NCBI GenBank assembly: GCA_003973265.1
Contig: QNYZ01000060.1
Location: 28,330 to 92,329, forward strand
Direction of reading: 5' to 3'
DNA from: Deltaproteobacteria bacterium
GTDB lineage: Bacteria > Desulfobacterota > Desulfobacteria > Desulfobacterales > QNYZ01
DNA length: 64,000 bases
The stretch's first letter is position 1. Every line of letters starts with the position of its first letter. This document shows positions 54,194 through 62,811 of the stretch, one piece after another. The position numbers were made by a program, and so were the translations under genes. The notes below the pieces were generated by a model. The model was not told where the DNA came from and made no database searches. It saw nothing but the letters and a program-made list of their open reading frames with translations.

Positions 54194-54703
54194 ATGCCGA
54201 AAGCGATCAAAGCCTACGTGCGGGGTATCGACGCCGTGAATCGGGCAGTTGGAAATTTTTCCATGTATATTGTCCTGGTCATGACTGGTATTCTGGTATT
54301 TGAATCTATCTCAAGGACCATTTTTTCAAGACCCCACATCTGGGTCGTCGAGGTTATCGAATTTATGATGGCCGCCTATTATCTGCTGGGCGGCGGATAT
54401 TCCGTGATTCTCAAGGGCCATGTACGCATGGATATCCTTTATGGCCGCTGGTCGCCAAGGGGCCAGGCGATCGCTGACCTGCTTACCGCGCCGTTTTTCA
54501 TTTTTTATGTTGTATTCCTCCTCATCGGCGGGCTTTCCGGCCTTCAATATGCACTGGAGTATGGACAAAAAAACTATACGCCATGGGGCCCCCCGATGGC
54601 ACCGATTAAATTTATAATGGTCGTCGGAATCGTGCTGATGTTGTTGCAGGCCATTGCCACTTTTTTCAAGGATCTGGCAAAACTGAAGGGAGAGGAATTA
54701 TAA
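54194..54703 (+). CDS. TRAP transporter small membrane subunit (DctQ)
   Basis: A 169-residue four-helix membrane protein. Typical DctQ elements: VNRAVGNFSMYIVLVMTGILVFESISRTIF, FMMAAYYLLGGGYSVILKGHVRMDILYGRWSPRGQAIADL, and a last helix LKFIMVVGIVL-like segment (IKFIMVVGIVLMLLQAIA). The ATG at 54194 has GGAAGGG 6 nt upstream, so it is preferred over a TTG that abuts that site. One base separates its stop from dctM. Confidence 0.9.
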   Translation: MPKAIKAYVRGIDAVNRAVGNFSMYIVLVMTGILVFESISRTIFSRPHIWVVEVIEFMMAAYYLLGGGYSVILKGHVRMDILYGRWSPRGQAIADLLTAPFFIFYVVFLLIGGLSGLQYALEYGQKNYTPWGPPMAPIKFIMVVGIVLMLLQAIATFFKDLAKLKGEEL

Positions 54704-54704
54704 C

Positions 54705-56030
54705 ATGAGCTACCAATTAATTGCCATCCTTATGTTCGTCTCCATGATGTTCATGCTGATTACCGGCCAGCGGATCTTTGCCGCTCTGGGAGCGGTGGCC
54801 ACGATTTTCGCGCTTATTTTGTGGGGAAAAGGCGCTTCGGAGATGCCGTTTCATGCGGCCTTTGTTCTGATGAACTGGTATGCGCTGCTCACGCTGCCGA
54901 TGTTCATATTTATGGGATATATGTTTTCCGAGGCAGGCATTGCCGACGATCTCTATCGGATGTTCCATGTCTGGACGGGACCGGTGAACGGGGGCCTGGC
55001 GATCGGCACCATGGGACTGATGATTGCCATCGCCGCCATGAACGGCCTGAGCGTGGCCGGGATGGCCATCGGCGCCACCATTGCCCTGCCGGAAATGCTC
55101 AAACGTAATTACGACAAGGTGATGATTACCGGTGTGGTCCAGGGGGGCAGTTCCCTGGGGATTATGGTCCCCCCGAGCGTCGTTCTCGTTCTGTATGGGA
55201 TGATCGCCCGGCAGCCGGTCGGCCGGCTGTGGCTGGCCGGGGTATTTCCCGGTCTTCTGCTGGGCGGACTGATGATCGCCTATATCATGATCCGATGCGC
55301 ATTGAACCCCAGCCTGGGGCCGGCACTCTCCAGGGAAGAACGCGAAAAAATCGACTGGCCGGAACGACTGAGATTGCTCAAGGCGGGTATTCTGCCTATC
55401 ATCATTATCTTTTCCATGACCGGTCTGTTCCTTTTGGGCATCACCAGCCTGGTTGAATGCTCAGCCGTGGGCGCGGCCACTACCCTGATTGCCGCGTTTG
55501 TTAAAGGCAGGTTGACCCGTGAGATACTGGTAAAAACACTGAGAGAAACACTGAGCGTCAGCTGTATGTTTATGTGGGTGATTCTGGCTGCACTCGGCTT
55601 CAGCGCCGTTTTTGACGGTCTCGGGGCCGTGCATGCCATCGAGATTCTCTTCCACGAAAAATGGGGCCTCGGCCGATGGGAAATCATCATCCTGATGCAG
55701 CTGACATTTATCGCCATGGGCATGTTTCTCGATGATACGGCCATGCTCATCATTGTGGCGCCCCTTTACGTTCCCCTGGTCAAAAAACTGGGATTCGACC
55801 CGATCTGGTTCGGTATTCTCTACACGGTTACCTGCCAGATAGCATATATGACGCCGCCGTTTGGCTATAACCTGTTTTTGATGAAAGCCATGGCTCCCGA
55901 AGGGGTTTCGCTGGGAGATATTTACCGCTCCATCATCCCCTTTGTCATAATAATGGTTTTCGGGCTGGCTCTTTTGATGATCTTTCCCCAGATCGCACTG
56001 TGGCTGCCCAATCTTTATTTCGCCAGGTAA
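54705..56030 (+). CDS. TRAP transporter large membrane subunit (DctM)
   Basis: A 441-residue permease of the DctM family that uses the sodium gradient. It contains LPMFIFMGYMFSEAGIADDLYRM, the GLSVAGMAIGATIALPEMLKR segment, QGGSSLGIMVPPSVVLVLYGMIA, and MFLDDTAMLIIVAPLYVPLVKKLGFDPIWFG, all diagnostic. About 11-12 hydrophobic segments. It completes the DctPQM system. The nearest terminator-like hairpin is 214 nt downstream (56244); the interval 56031-56243 has no supported gene. Confidence 0.94.
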   Translation: MSYQLIAILMFVSMMFMLITGQRIFAALGAVATIFALILWGKGASEMPFHAAFVLMNWYALLTLPMFIFMGYMFSEAGIADDLYRMFHVWTGPVNGGLAIGTMGLMIAIAAMNGLSVAGMAIGATIALPEMLKRNYDKVMITGVVQGGSSLGIMVPPSVVLVLYGMIARQPVGRLWLAGVFPGLLLGGLMIAYIMIRCALNPSLGPALSREEREKIDWPERLRLLKAGILPIIIIFSMTGLFLLGITSLVECSAVGAATTLIAAFVKGRLTREILVKTLRETLSVSCMFMWVILAALGFSAVFDGLGAVHAIEILFHEKWGLGRWEIIILMQLTFIAMGMFLDDTAMLIIVAPLYVPLVKKLGFDPIWFGILYTVTCQIAYMTPPFGYNLFLMKAMAPEGVSLGDIYRSIIPFVIIMVFGLALLMIFPQIALWLPNLYFAR

Positions 56031-56243
56031 CCCAGGCCGGTTTCGGCGGGTATGTTGGTTGTCTGTTACCCCTGACGATTCACTCCTCGTCTATCGCCGG
56101 GGTGTCAACCATCTCAGAAGGGGACGCGGTTATCAAAACCAAGTGATTCAAGTTCCGCCATCAGGTGGCAACCCCCGGCAGCTGAAAACCCGGGATCCAC
56201 AGTTAGCCCCGCGCAAACAAAGCTAGTTTCGCCAACCTAAAAT

Positions 56244-56266
56244 GGACCTCCTTGAGAGGTCCTTTT
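56244..56266 (+). terminator. Rho-independent terminator downstream of the TRAP operon
   Basis: GGACCTC (56244-56250), loop CTTGA, GAGGTCC (56256-56262), then TTTT. Preceded by AAAA on the other side of the stem, so it may work in both directions. Between it and 56422 nothing is supported. Confidence 0.75.
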
Positions 56267-56422
56267 CGTATATCTGGTTGATGATCGTCAATCAGGCTGC
56301 TCGAGGGGGAAAAGAGCATGCCTAGGGCAGGACAGTATAATCAGGGTTTCTGGATAATTCGCAACCTATGCGAACGCAGACAAAATTTATCAAAACCTGC
56401 CCGCAAACTGTTTCCTTGAAAA

Positions 56423-56794
56423 TTACAATGGTATCCACAAATACCAGGCCATCAAACAGGACGTCTGAAAGCCGATAGGACGAAATAAACGGCTCGAAAA
56501 GACATGCAAAACAGAAAAAAGATGGCTCTTGAGCCACTTCTCCAGATTCATCACGATAAATGCGATCATGATGGCTGTTTCAGATGTCCCTGCCAGTTTG
56601 CACATGATCCGCGACAGGCTGAACCGGCGTTTTCCCTGTCCGAACCTACCCTCTATCGCTATCCGATCCAGTTCGTCCTGGCGGGCTTGTGATTTTATTT
56701 CGTGCCGTTTCTCTTCATCAGCTGGCGGTCTTCCCGGCGGTGGACCCGATAGGCGGATGCCATGCTTTCGGTCGTATTCTAAACTGGTAAATGT
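56423..56794 (-). pseudogene. IS1182-like transposase remnant (C-terminal part)
   Basis: The minus-strand frame, open from 56818, reads FTSLEYDRKHGIRLSGPPPG, then RPPADEEKRHEIKSQARQDE, then RIAIEGRFGQGKRRFSLSRI and TSETAIMIAFIVMNLEKWLK. This order (GIRLSGPPxGRPP, IEGxFGQGKRxxxL, TSExxIxxxFxVMNL) is the C-terminal end of IS1182/IS5-group transposases. The N-terminal 300-400 residues are absent, no start codon is evident, and I found no terminal inverted repeats, so only a decayed end is left. It lies just upstream of the htpG promoter. Confidence 0.85.
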
Positions 56795-56833
56795 GAAAAT
56801 ACATATAAATACAATTAATTAACATTACATGTC

Positions 56834-56862
56834 TTGACACTGGATGGGTGGCTAACTATATT
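56834..56862 (+). promoter_or_regulatory. Sigma-70-type promoter of htpG
   Basis: TTGACA (56834-56839), 17-nt spacer, TATATT (56857-56862), followed by a leader of about 87 nt. The -10 is not of the CCCCAT type expected for sigma-32. Confidence 0.7.
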
Positions 56863-56955
56863 TTTCCATCGCAATAGATGGTTGATCAGATCGGGGGGAT
56901 GCCCTTCGAGAGAACAGATAATTTATAATTTTTGGATGACCTTCAGGAGATCTAA

Positions 56956-58887
56956 ATGAAAGCCAAAAAAGAAACCCGCCAATTTGAAACAGAAATTCAG
57001 CAGCTTTTGAATTTGATTGTCAATTCGCTTTATACACATAAGGATATTTTTCTAAGAGAGTTGATTTCGAATGCCTCTGATGCCATCGACAGGCTTCGGT
57101 TCAACGCACAAACCGATCCCGATCTATTAGGAGATGATACCGAGTTTAAAATCAAAATCAAACCCGACGGTATAAATCAGACACTAGAGATCGCGGATAA
57201 CGGGATTGGCATGACTTACGATGAGGTGCTGGAAAATATCGGCACCATTGCCAAAAGCGGCACCGCGGCATTTCTCGAAGCCCTCGAACAGTCCCGGCAG
57301 ATGGAGACCCTGACACCGGAGCTGATCGGTCAGTTCGGCGTGGGATTTTACAGTGCATTTATGGTCGCGGAAAAGATTACCATCATTACCCGGGCAGCCG
57401 GAAGTGATACGGCCGTACGCTGGGAGTCGATCGGCGACGGCTCTTATACCATCGAAGAAACCACCAAAGAGAGCCGGGGAACCACGATTATACTGCAATT
57501 GAAAAAACCGGGAAAAGACGAATCTGACTATACCGATCAATGGGTAATTAGAAGCATTATCAAACAGCATTCTGATTTTGTCGCGTATCCGATTGTGATG
57601 GATGTGGAAAAAGACGAACCGATTCCCGACGAGGAGCAGTTAAAAGATAAAGACGGCAAACCGATCGGCGAAACGACCCGAAAAGTGGTTCGGGAAGAAA
57701 CACTGAACTCCATGAAGGCCATCTGGGCCCGGGATAAAAAGGATGTCACCGATGCGGAGTACGAGGAATTTTACAAGCATTTGAGCCACGACTGGAACCC
57801 GCCCCTGGACCGGTTGCACATGAAATTTGAAGGCACGACCGAATACAGCGCCCTGCTCTATATTCCTTCCAGGGCCCCTTTTGATCTATTTAACCCGGAA
57901 CGCCGGCATGGGGTGCACCTGTACTGCAAGCGGGTGTTTATCATGGACAACTGCAAAGCCCTGCTGCCCGAATATCTCAGCTTTGTAAAGGGGATCGTAG
58001 ATGCGCCGGATCTGAACCTGAATGTCAGCCGGGAATTGCTCCAGCATGACCGTCTGGTACTCAACATCCGCCGCAATCTGGTAAAAAAACTTCTCGATCT
58101 GCTGAAAAATATGGAACCCGAAACCTATGATAAATTCTACGCTGAATTCGGCTCGGCCTTGAAATGGGGCATCCATATCGATTCTGACAACCGCAATAAA
58201 ATCGCCGAACTGGTCCGATACAGGACGACCAAATCTGAAGATAAAGAGATCTCTTTAAAGGAATACGTCGATCGCATGCAGGCCGACCAGAAAGAGATTT
58301 TTTATATTACCGGAGAAAACCTCACCGCTCTGATCAACAGCCCTCACCTGGAGGCGTTAAAAGAAAAAGATTACGAAGTCCTTCTCATGGCAGACCCGGT
58401 AGATGAATGGGTGATTCAGTCTTTAAACGAATATGACGGCAAACCGTTAAAAAGCGCTGAAAAAGGAGACCTGGCGCTGGATGCACCCGATGATAAGAAA
58501 AAAGATGAATACAGCGCCCTTTTCGGTTTCATCAAAAACCAGCTGGCCGATAAAATAAAGGAAGTCAAGGCATCGACCCGGTTGAAAAATTCCATTGCCT
58601 GCCTGTCCAGCGAAGATAACGATATGAGTGCCTATATGGAAAAGATATTAAAGGCTTCCGGGCAGAGCGTGCCTGAAGTCAAGCGCGTCCTGGAGCTGAA
58701 CCTGGCACACCCGGTCATGGGCCGGATCAAGTCGCTTTTTGATGCGGACCGGAAAAACCCCAAAATCACGGAGTATTGTGAGTTGCTGCTCGATCTGGCT
58801 ATTATTGGTGAAGGCGGGAAAATCGATAATCCTTCGCGGTTTTCAAAGCAGGTGGGGGATTTGATGACCGGCGCACTGGAAGCGTAA
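56956..58887 (+). CDS. htpG: Chaperone protein HtpG (Hsp90)
   Basis: A 643-residue ATP-dependent chaperone. N-terminal ATPase domain: [57 protein letters not shown] and [14 protein letters not shown]. Middle domain: [31 protein letters not shown] and [10 protein letters not shown]. The C-terminal dimerisation domain lacks the eukaryotic MEEVD tail, as expected. CAGGAGA lies 7 nt before the ATG. It has its own promoter and a bidirectional terminator. GrpE and DnaK follow about 3 kb downstream. Confidence 0.97.
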   Translation: MKAKKETRQFETEIQQLLNLIVNSLYTHKDIFLRELISNASDAIDRLRFNAQTDPDLLGDDTEFKIKIKPDGINQTLEIADNGIGMTYDEVLENIGTIAKSGTAAFLEALEQSRQMETLTPELIGQFGVGFYSAFMVAEKITIITRAAGSDTAVRWESIGDGSYTIEETTKESRGTTIILQLKKPGKDESDYTDQWVIRSIIKQHSDFVAYPIVMDVEKDEPIPDEEQLKDKDGKPIGETTRKVVREETLNSMKAIWARDKKDVTDAEYEEFYKHLSHDWNPPLDRLHMKFEGTTEYSALLYIPSRAPFDLFNPERRHGVHLYCKRVFIMDNCKALLPEYLSFVKGIVDAPDLNLNVSRELLQHDRLVLNIRRNLVKKLLDLLKNMEPETYDKFYAEFGSALKWGIHIDSDNRNKIAELVRYRTTKSEDKEISLKEYVDRMQADQKEIFYITGENLTALINSPHLEALKEKDYEVLLMADPVDEWVIQSLNEYDGKPLKSAEKGDLALDAPDDKKKDEYSALFGFIKNQLADKIKEVKASTRLKNSIACLSSEDNDMSAYMEKILKASGQSVPEVKRVLELNLAHPVMGRIKSLFDADRKNPKITEYCELLLDLAIIGEGGKIDNPSRFSKQVGDLMTGALEA

Positions 58888-58913
58888 CACGCTTACAATT
58901 CAATACATCATTC

Positions 58914-58953
58914 GAGGGGTTGAAAACATCTTTTCAGCCCCTCACAGTTTTTT
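58914..58953. terminator. Bidirectional terminator between htpG and a convergent gene
   Basis: GAGGGGTTGAAAA (58914-58926) pairs over 13 bp (one G-U) with TTTTCAGCCCCTC (58931-58943), loop CATC, then ACAGTTTTTT on the plus side. It includes the stop codon of the convergent minus-strand gene. Confidence 0.8.
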
Positions 58954-59919
58954 CATCAACCTGTCAAACGTCTCCTGAGTGTGAACAACCGAAATGTTTA
59001 ACTGTTTCCCGTACCGGATAACAGTGCCCCCGAACAGATCCCATTCGCTCTGCCGGCCCCTGGTTTCAACATCCCGCTGAAACGATGTTTTCGTCTCAAA
59101 GGCAAACTGTCCGGCTTTTGAAAAGGATGTTTCCACGATGTCTTCGGGGACAGGGATCGAAAGCGCCTGGGCGATGCCGGCAATTTCTTTCATGATATAT
59201 TGAACCCGCCGGCTCAACACTTCGTTTTCGGCCACTTCGCCGATCGTTTTGTCGTAGGTCGCCGTGACCAGGGCAAAGGCGGCGATGAAAATATACTTTG
59301 TCCATATTTCGACATTCACATCTTCAAAAAACCGAATGAGGATACCGGCTTCGGTGAAAAGATCGATTAATTTGTCAGGGTAAAAATCAGGATGCCGCGG
59401 ATCCCGGCCCACGGATATTTGTCGGCTGCCCCCCTTTTGAAAGATAACACCGGGAGATTCGATATGCGTGCCCAGATATACACAGGAAGGCAGCAGATAC
59501 CCCTTTTTGATATGAGGCCGCATGCGATCGTAAATGTCCGCGCCGTTTAAAAGTGGTAAAATGATCGAGTTTTCATCTGTAACGCGGCCCACTGCACGGG
59601 AAGCGGCGTCTAAATCGTAACCCTTCACCGATACCACAACGATATCAAAAACCGGTAAACCATCAACGGTATCCGTACATGCGGCGGGCCGGGCGAGTAT
59701 TTCTTCTTTTCCGCCATCTTTTTTAAGGCGCAACCCGTTTGCCTGAATCGCGTCTCTATGTTTTCCCCGGGCGATAAAGGTGGTTTTCCCCGTGCCGGTT
59801 TCATGGATATACCTCGCCATCAGCGTGCCATAGTATCCGCCCACGCCACCCACGCCATAAAAGCAGATGTTCAGCTGTTGTGTATCCGTACTTAATTTCC
59901 GCGTGTCTATTTTTCCCAT
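58942..59919 (-). CDS. Ketopantoate reductase (PanE/ApbA) family protein
   Basis: A 325-residue NADPH-dependent 2-oxoacid reductase-like protein. N-terminal nucleotide fold NICFYGVGGVGGYYGTLMAR (GxGxxG), central VVSVKGYDLD and ILPLLNGADIYDRM, and a C-terminal helical domain with VEIWTKYIFIAAFALVTATYDKTIGE, holding the conserved Lys in the WTKY position, and RGRQSEWDLFGGTVIRYG with the family's E-x-D-x-x-x-G. PanE paralogues are common and may serve other substrates; no pantothenate genes are near. The start at 59917-59919 follows GGAGGG at 6 nt; an upstream start would add 20 non-conserved residues. Confidence 0.88.
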   Translation of the reverse strand: MGKIDTRKLSTDTQQLNICFYGVGGVGGYYGTLMARYIHETGTGKTTFIARGKHRDAIQANGLRLKKDGGKEEILARPAACTDTVDGLPVFDIVVVSVKGYDLDAASRAVGRVTDENSIILPLLNGADIYDRMRPHIKKGYLLPSCVYLGTHIESPGVIFQKGGSRQISVGRDPRHPDFYPDKLIDLFTEAGILIRFFEDVNVEIWTKYIFIAAFALVTATYDKTIGEVAENEVLSRRVQYIMKEIAGIAQALSIPVPEDIVETSFSKAGQFAFETKTSFQRDVETRGRQSEWDLFGGTVIRYGKQLNISVVHTQETFDRLMKKL

Positions 59920-60035
59920 GTTAATCCCTCCGCGGAAGCCGGCACGTATGACAGCCGGAATATTGGCCCGGATTTTCATCCTGTAAAGCAGGAATATCGG
60001 CGCCTTTTCCCTTTCCGCTAAAGGAAGACTCCGCC

Positions 60036-61031
60036 CTATTTTTCCAGGGAGTCATTGCCGGGAAACTGGATCAGTTTGCCTCCGGAAAAGCCTGCGACAG
60101 CGGCGGCCAGCAGGGCAATCAGGAAAACCAGTAAGTAAATCAGCCGGCCGGATGACCACGGCTCCAGCACGTGGGGTTGAACCAGGCGCCATATTACCAG
60201 AACCAGCGAGAGTATCGTTACGACGGCCCCACAAATAATTTTAACCCGGATCGTTCGGGTCAGGTGGCCGCCGAGGCGTACCTGCCAGTCATTATAGCCG
60301 GAAAATAGAACAACCGGCATGGAGATTAAAACAAAAATCAGATCATAATAGGATACCAATAACAGGCCGTCGTTTTCAAAAATGGTGCCCAGCAACAGAA
60401 ATAAAAATGCGACCGGTAATACCCCATTGGGAATATGCACGGAAATGGGATGAACGTGCAGCCTGGCTATCATGGCAGGGATGCGGGCATAAAGCCGGGG
60501 TGACTTCAGTGCGGGGGCTGCAGGTGGTGATTCAGTCGCCGATCGGAAGCCGGATTTTTTTGTTTTACCGGAAGGAGGAGCGGTACTTTCCAGGACGATT
60601 TTATCTTCTTCGCCGGGCATCAGGGTAAACATACTTTTATCAGCGCCGCAAACCGGGCATTTATCCGGCGGAGACGGACCGGTATGGATATATCCGCAAA
60701 CCTCGCAGCGCCATCTTCGCGTATCAATATTTTCCCCGGTTTTTCCTGCCAGCGGGGTATCCGTTGATCCGGTAATTTGAATAAAACTATCGTGCTCAAC
60801 ACTGCAAACCGGACAATTATCCGGTAAATTTTCGCCTTGATGGATATAGCCGCACACCGTGCACTGGTTTCTCTTCACGGTCGAGCCACCTGTTTCCGGC
60901 TGTTTTCCCATCTGGCCATCACGGGTTAAGGCCGTAAACGAATCCCGGGAAACATGGCAAACCGGACAAATTCCCGGCGGATCATCACCGGCGTGGACAT
61001 AATTACAAACCTGACATTGCCATTTCTGCAT
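60036..61031 (-). CDS. Triple rubredoxin-like domains fused to a four-helix membrane domain
   Basis: A 331-residue protein. Three rubredoxin/rubrerythrin-type zinc or iron ribbons lie in series: CQVCNYVHAGDDPPGICPVC (about 6-25), CTVCGYIHQGENLPDNCPVC (about 57-76) and CEVCGYIHTGPSPPDKCPVC (about 108-127). A Pro/Ser-rich linker leads to a membrane part (about 185-325) with four hydrophobic helices, starting LHVHPISVHIPNGVLPVAFLF, resembling DUF2231-type heme/quinone-associated membrane proteins with conserved His. It suggests electron transfer between soluble partners and the membrane. Spacing C-x2-C ... C-x2-C is intact in all three units. Not a family I can name with certainty. Confidence 0.85.
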   Translation of the reverse strand: MQKWQCQVCNYVHAGDDPPGICPVCHVSRDSFTALTRDGQMGKQPETGGSTVKRNQCTVCGYIHQGENLPDNCPVCSVEHDSFIQITGSTDTPLAGKTGENIDTRRWRCEVCGYIHTGPSPPDKCPVCGADKSMFTLMPGEEDKIVLESTAPPSGKTKKSGFRSATESPPAAPALKSPRLYARIPAMIARLHVHPISVHIPNGVLPVAFLFLLLGTIFENDGLLLVSYYDLIFVLISMPVVLFSGYNDWQVRLGGHLTRTIRVKIICGAVVTILSLVLVIWRLVQPHVLEPWSSGRLIYLLVFLIALLAAAVAGFSGGKLIQFPGNDSLEK

Positions 61032-61349
61032 TTCACTTTCCTGTTGATTTTTAACCGACTGTATCGGGCCATTTGATCCAGATGAGATTCATTATAGTGC
61101 CGCAAATATAGACCGGAGTCAATCCTCGGTTTATCAAACATTCCCCCCCGGGCCATAAAAGTCCAACCGGGGCGGGTTCCATCTGAAGGCGCATATCCGT
61201 TTTATCAGGTGTCGGAAAGCCCTCATCTTCCGGATACTGTTTTCCGGCCAGTCGTCGTAAAGCTGATTAATTGTTTCCAGTCAAACGGCGTCCGGTTAAC
61301 ATTGATCCCCGCATTTATTAGAAAGTATGGGGTGGGATCATCTTTTTGC

Positions 61350-61377
61350 TTGAAAAAGTCCATATTCCCATTATATT
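61350..61377 (+). promoter_or_regulatory. Promoter of the SRP RNA
   Basis: TTGAAA (61350-61355), 16-nt spacer, TATATT (61372-61377). The predicted start at about 61383 coincides with the first base of the closing helix of the RNA. The 61032-61349 part of this spacer holds nothing supported. Confidence 0.7.
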
Positions 61378-61382
61378 CTTTC

Positions 61383-61639
61383 GCAGGTTGTGCTAGGCGG
61401 GGAGCTAGCGGTGCCCTTGACCCGAAAACCGCTTTATGCGGGGCTGAACTCCCCCTCGAGGATTCATTTCCTGAAAATTGGAACCGGTCGATCGGTCGCC
61501 GCGCAACGGGCACGCACGAACCTCGTCAGATCCGGAAGGAAGCAGCGATAAGTGATGGTGTCTGTGTCGTGGATTGATTTCGGTCATGGCTTTGGGACCG
61601 ATACATAAGGAAGCATTCGACAGGGGGTGCACAACCTGC
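61383..61639 (+). ncRNA. ffs: Signal recognition particle RNA, large type with Alu domain
   Basis: SRP RNA binds Ffh and guides ribosomes to the membrane. The universal helix-8 motif GTCAGATCCGGAAGGAAGCA lies at 61525-61544, preceded by GCGCAACGGG as in B. subtilis scRNA. The 5' part (GTGCTAGGCGGGGAGCTAGC, GGTGCCC, then GGGGCTGAACTCCCC) matches the Alu domain of Bacillus-type large SRP RNA rather than the roughly 110-nt 4.5S RNA of most proteobacteria. The ends GCAGGTTGTGC (61383-61393) and GCACAACCTGC (61629-61639) close a perfect 11-bp helix. Length about 257 nt. Boundaries are inferred from that helix. Confidence 0.9.
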
Positions 61640-61714
61640 TTGCCGTGCCAATCATGCCGGGGAAAATAAACAGGCCGGCCATTCTATTTTTTGACCCTGT
61701 GGCCAAGTCTATAT

Positions 61715-61750
61715 TCAGGTCCAGGTCCAGGTTCAGGTTCAGGCCCAGAT
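61715..61750. repeat. Hexamer repeat YCAGGY, six copies
   Basis: TCAGGT, CCAGGT, CCAGGT, TCAGGT, TCAGGC, CCAGAT in direct tandem, in the spacer between the SRP RNA and grpE. The spacer otherwise has no supported gene. Confidence 0.8.
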
Positions 61751-61949
61751 CTCTCTCATTATTACTGCCATCTGCACAAAAGCCGGCATTTCCCGGGCGG
61801 TGTTAACCCTTTTCACCTTTCATCTCTGTGCCTGAAAAGATACATATCGCACCCCGATATTTTTTTTAGACCGCCAAAATACCGATTACTAAGATAATTT
61901 GCCGTTCTCTATGCCGGATACGCCGATAATTTTTCAGATGGCCCCTCGC

Positions 61950-61977
61950 TTGACAATCCAATGGACAGTCTTATTTT
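61950..61977 (+). promoter_or_regulatory. Promoter of grpE-dnaK
   Basis: TTGACA (61950-61955), 16-nt spacer, TATTTT (61972-61977). It covers the first possible in-frame ATG (61961), so that codon cannot be the main start of grpE. No CIRCE element is seen nearby. Confidence 0.55.
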
Positions 61978-62035
61978 TGGTCAAAAAAATCACGAGGATT
62001 TTACATTAAATAAAACCATCTGGAGCAAAATTTTT

Positions 62036-62704
62036 ATGCCGATCAACACGAGGGCGCACAATCGAAAAAGAAAAGGGTCCCCGGGGAAACCCGCTGATGC
62101 CGGAGAGGAAACGGCCATCCCGATAATCGGTCAAAACAATTCCCGGGATACCGCCGATTCACCGGACGTATCGGATCTGGAAGCGCTCGAGAAATCGACA
62201 GCCATGGATCCGGATGATCTTATCGCTGAACTGGAAGAAAAACTGGCGGAGGCCCGGGAAGAATCAAAAACCAATTACGATCGGTTTTTACGGATTAGCG
62301 CCGAGTTTGATAATTATAAAAAACGGATTCTGCGGGAAACGTCCGATGCCCGAAAATATGCCAACGAGGCATTGCTGAAAGCGCTTTTACCGGTCGTGGA
62401 CAACCTGGAACGGGCGGTAAAAGCTTCCAAAGACGGAAGTTGCCAGGACGACGGGCTGATAGACGGAGTTGAAATGGTTCAAAGTGAATTAATGAAAATT
62501 TTCAAACAGTTTGCCGTCGAACCCGTGGAGGCGCTGGGAAAGCCGTTTGACCCGGCTTTTCATCAGGCGATGGGACAGGAAAAGACCGATATGTATCCGG
62601 AAAACACAGTCATAAAGGAGTTTCAGCGGGGGTATACATACCACGATCGACTCCTTCGCCCGGCGATGGTAATTGTGGCCAAGCCTGACGGCGACACCGA
62701 CTAG
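62036..62704 (+). CDS. grpE: Nucleotide exchange factor GrpE
   Basis: GrpE releases ADP from DnaK. The 222-residue product has an acidic/disordered N-terminus (about 1-58), a long coiled coil (LIAELEEKLAEAREESKTNYDRFLRISAEFDNYKKRILRE), then a helical bundle and beta-wing with LLPVVDNLERAV, GVEMVQSELMKIFKQFAVEPVEALGKPFDPAFHQAM and the signature GYTYHDRLLRPAMVIVAK. The ATG at 62036 is chosen because the promoter overlaps the earlier ATG and GGAG lies 10 nt upstream. It precedes dnaK by 107 nt. No hrcA is present upstream, although hrcA-grpE-dnaK is a frequent order. Confidence 0.95.
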   Translation: MPINTRAHNRKRKGSPGKPADAGEETAIPIIGQNNSRDTADSPDVSDLEALEKSTAMDPDDLIAELEEKLAEAREESKTNYDRFLRISAEFDNYKKRILRETSDARKYANEALLKALLPVVDNLERAVKASKDGSCQDDGLIDGVEMVQSELMKIFKQFAVEPVEALGKPFDPAFHQAMGQEKTDMYPENTVIKEFQRGYTYHDRLLRPAMVIVAKPDGDTD

Positions 62705-62811
62705 CACCGAAAAAAACAGTTAATTTATGGTAAAAAAATCAATTTAATGGAAGAGACCGATGTAAAAGATGACGGTTTCGTGAACTGAACGCCCTAGGGA
62801 GGATCGCAAAG

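Noticed and set aside
56529..56822. Plus-strand frame of 97 codons
   Set aside because: It is antisense to the IS1182-like remnant, which has clear transposase motifs.
61209..61577. 122-codon plus-strand frame
   Set aside because: It runs into the SRP RNA and shows no protein homology; the RNA explains the conserved sequence.
62705..62811. CIRCE element or tRNA between grpE and dnaK
   Set aside because: No TTAGCACTC-type inverted repeat and no cloverleaf-compatible sequence was found.
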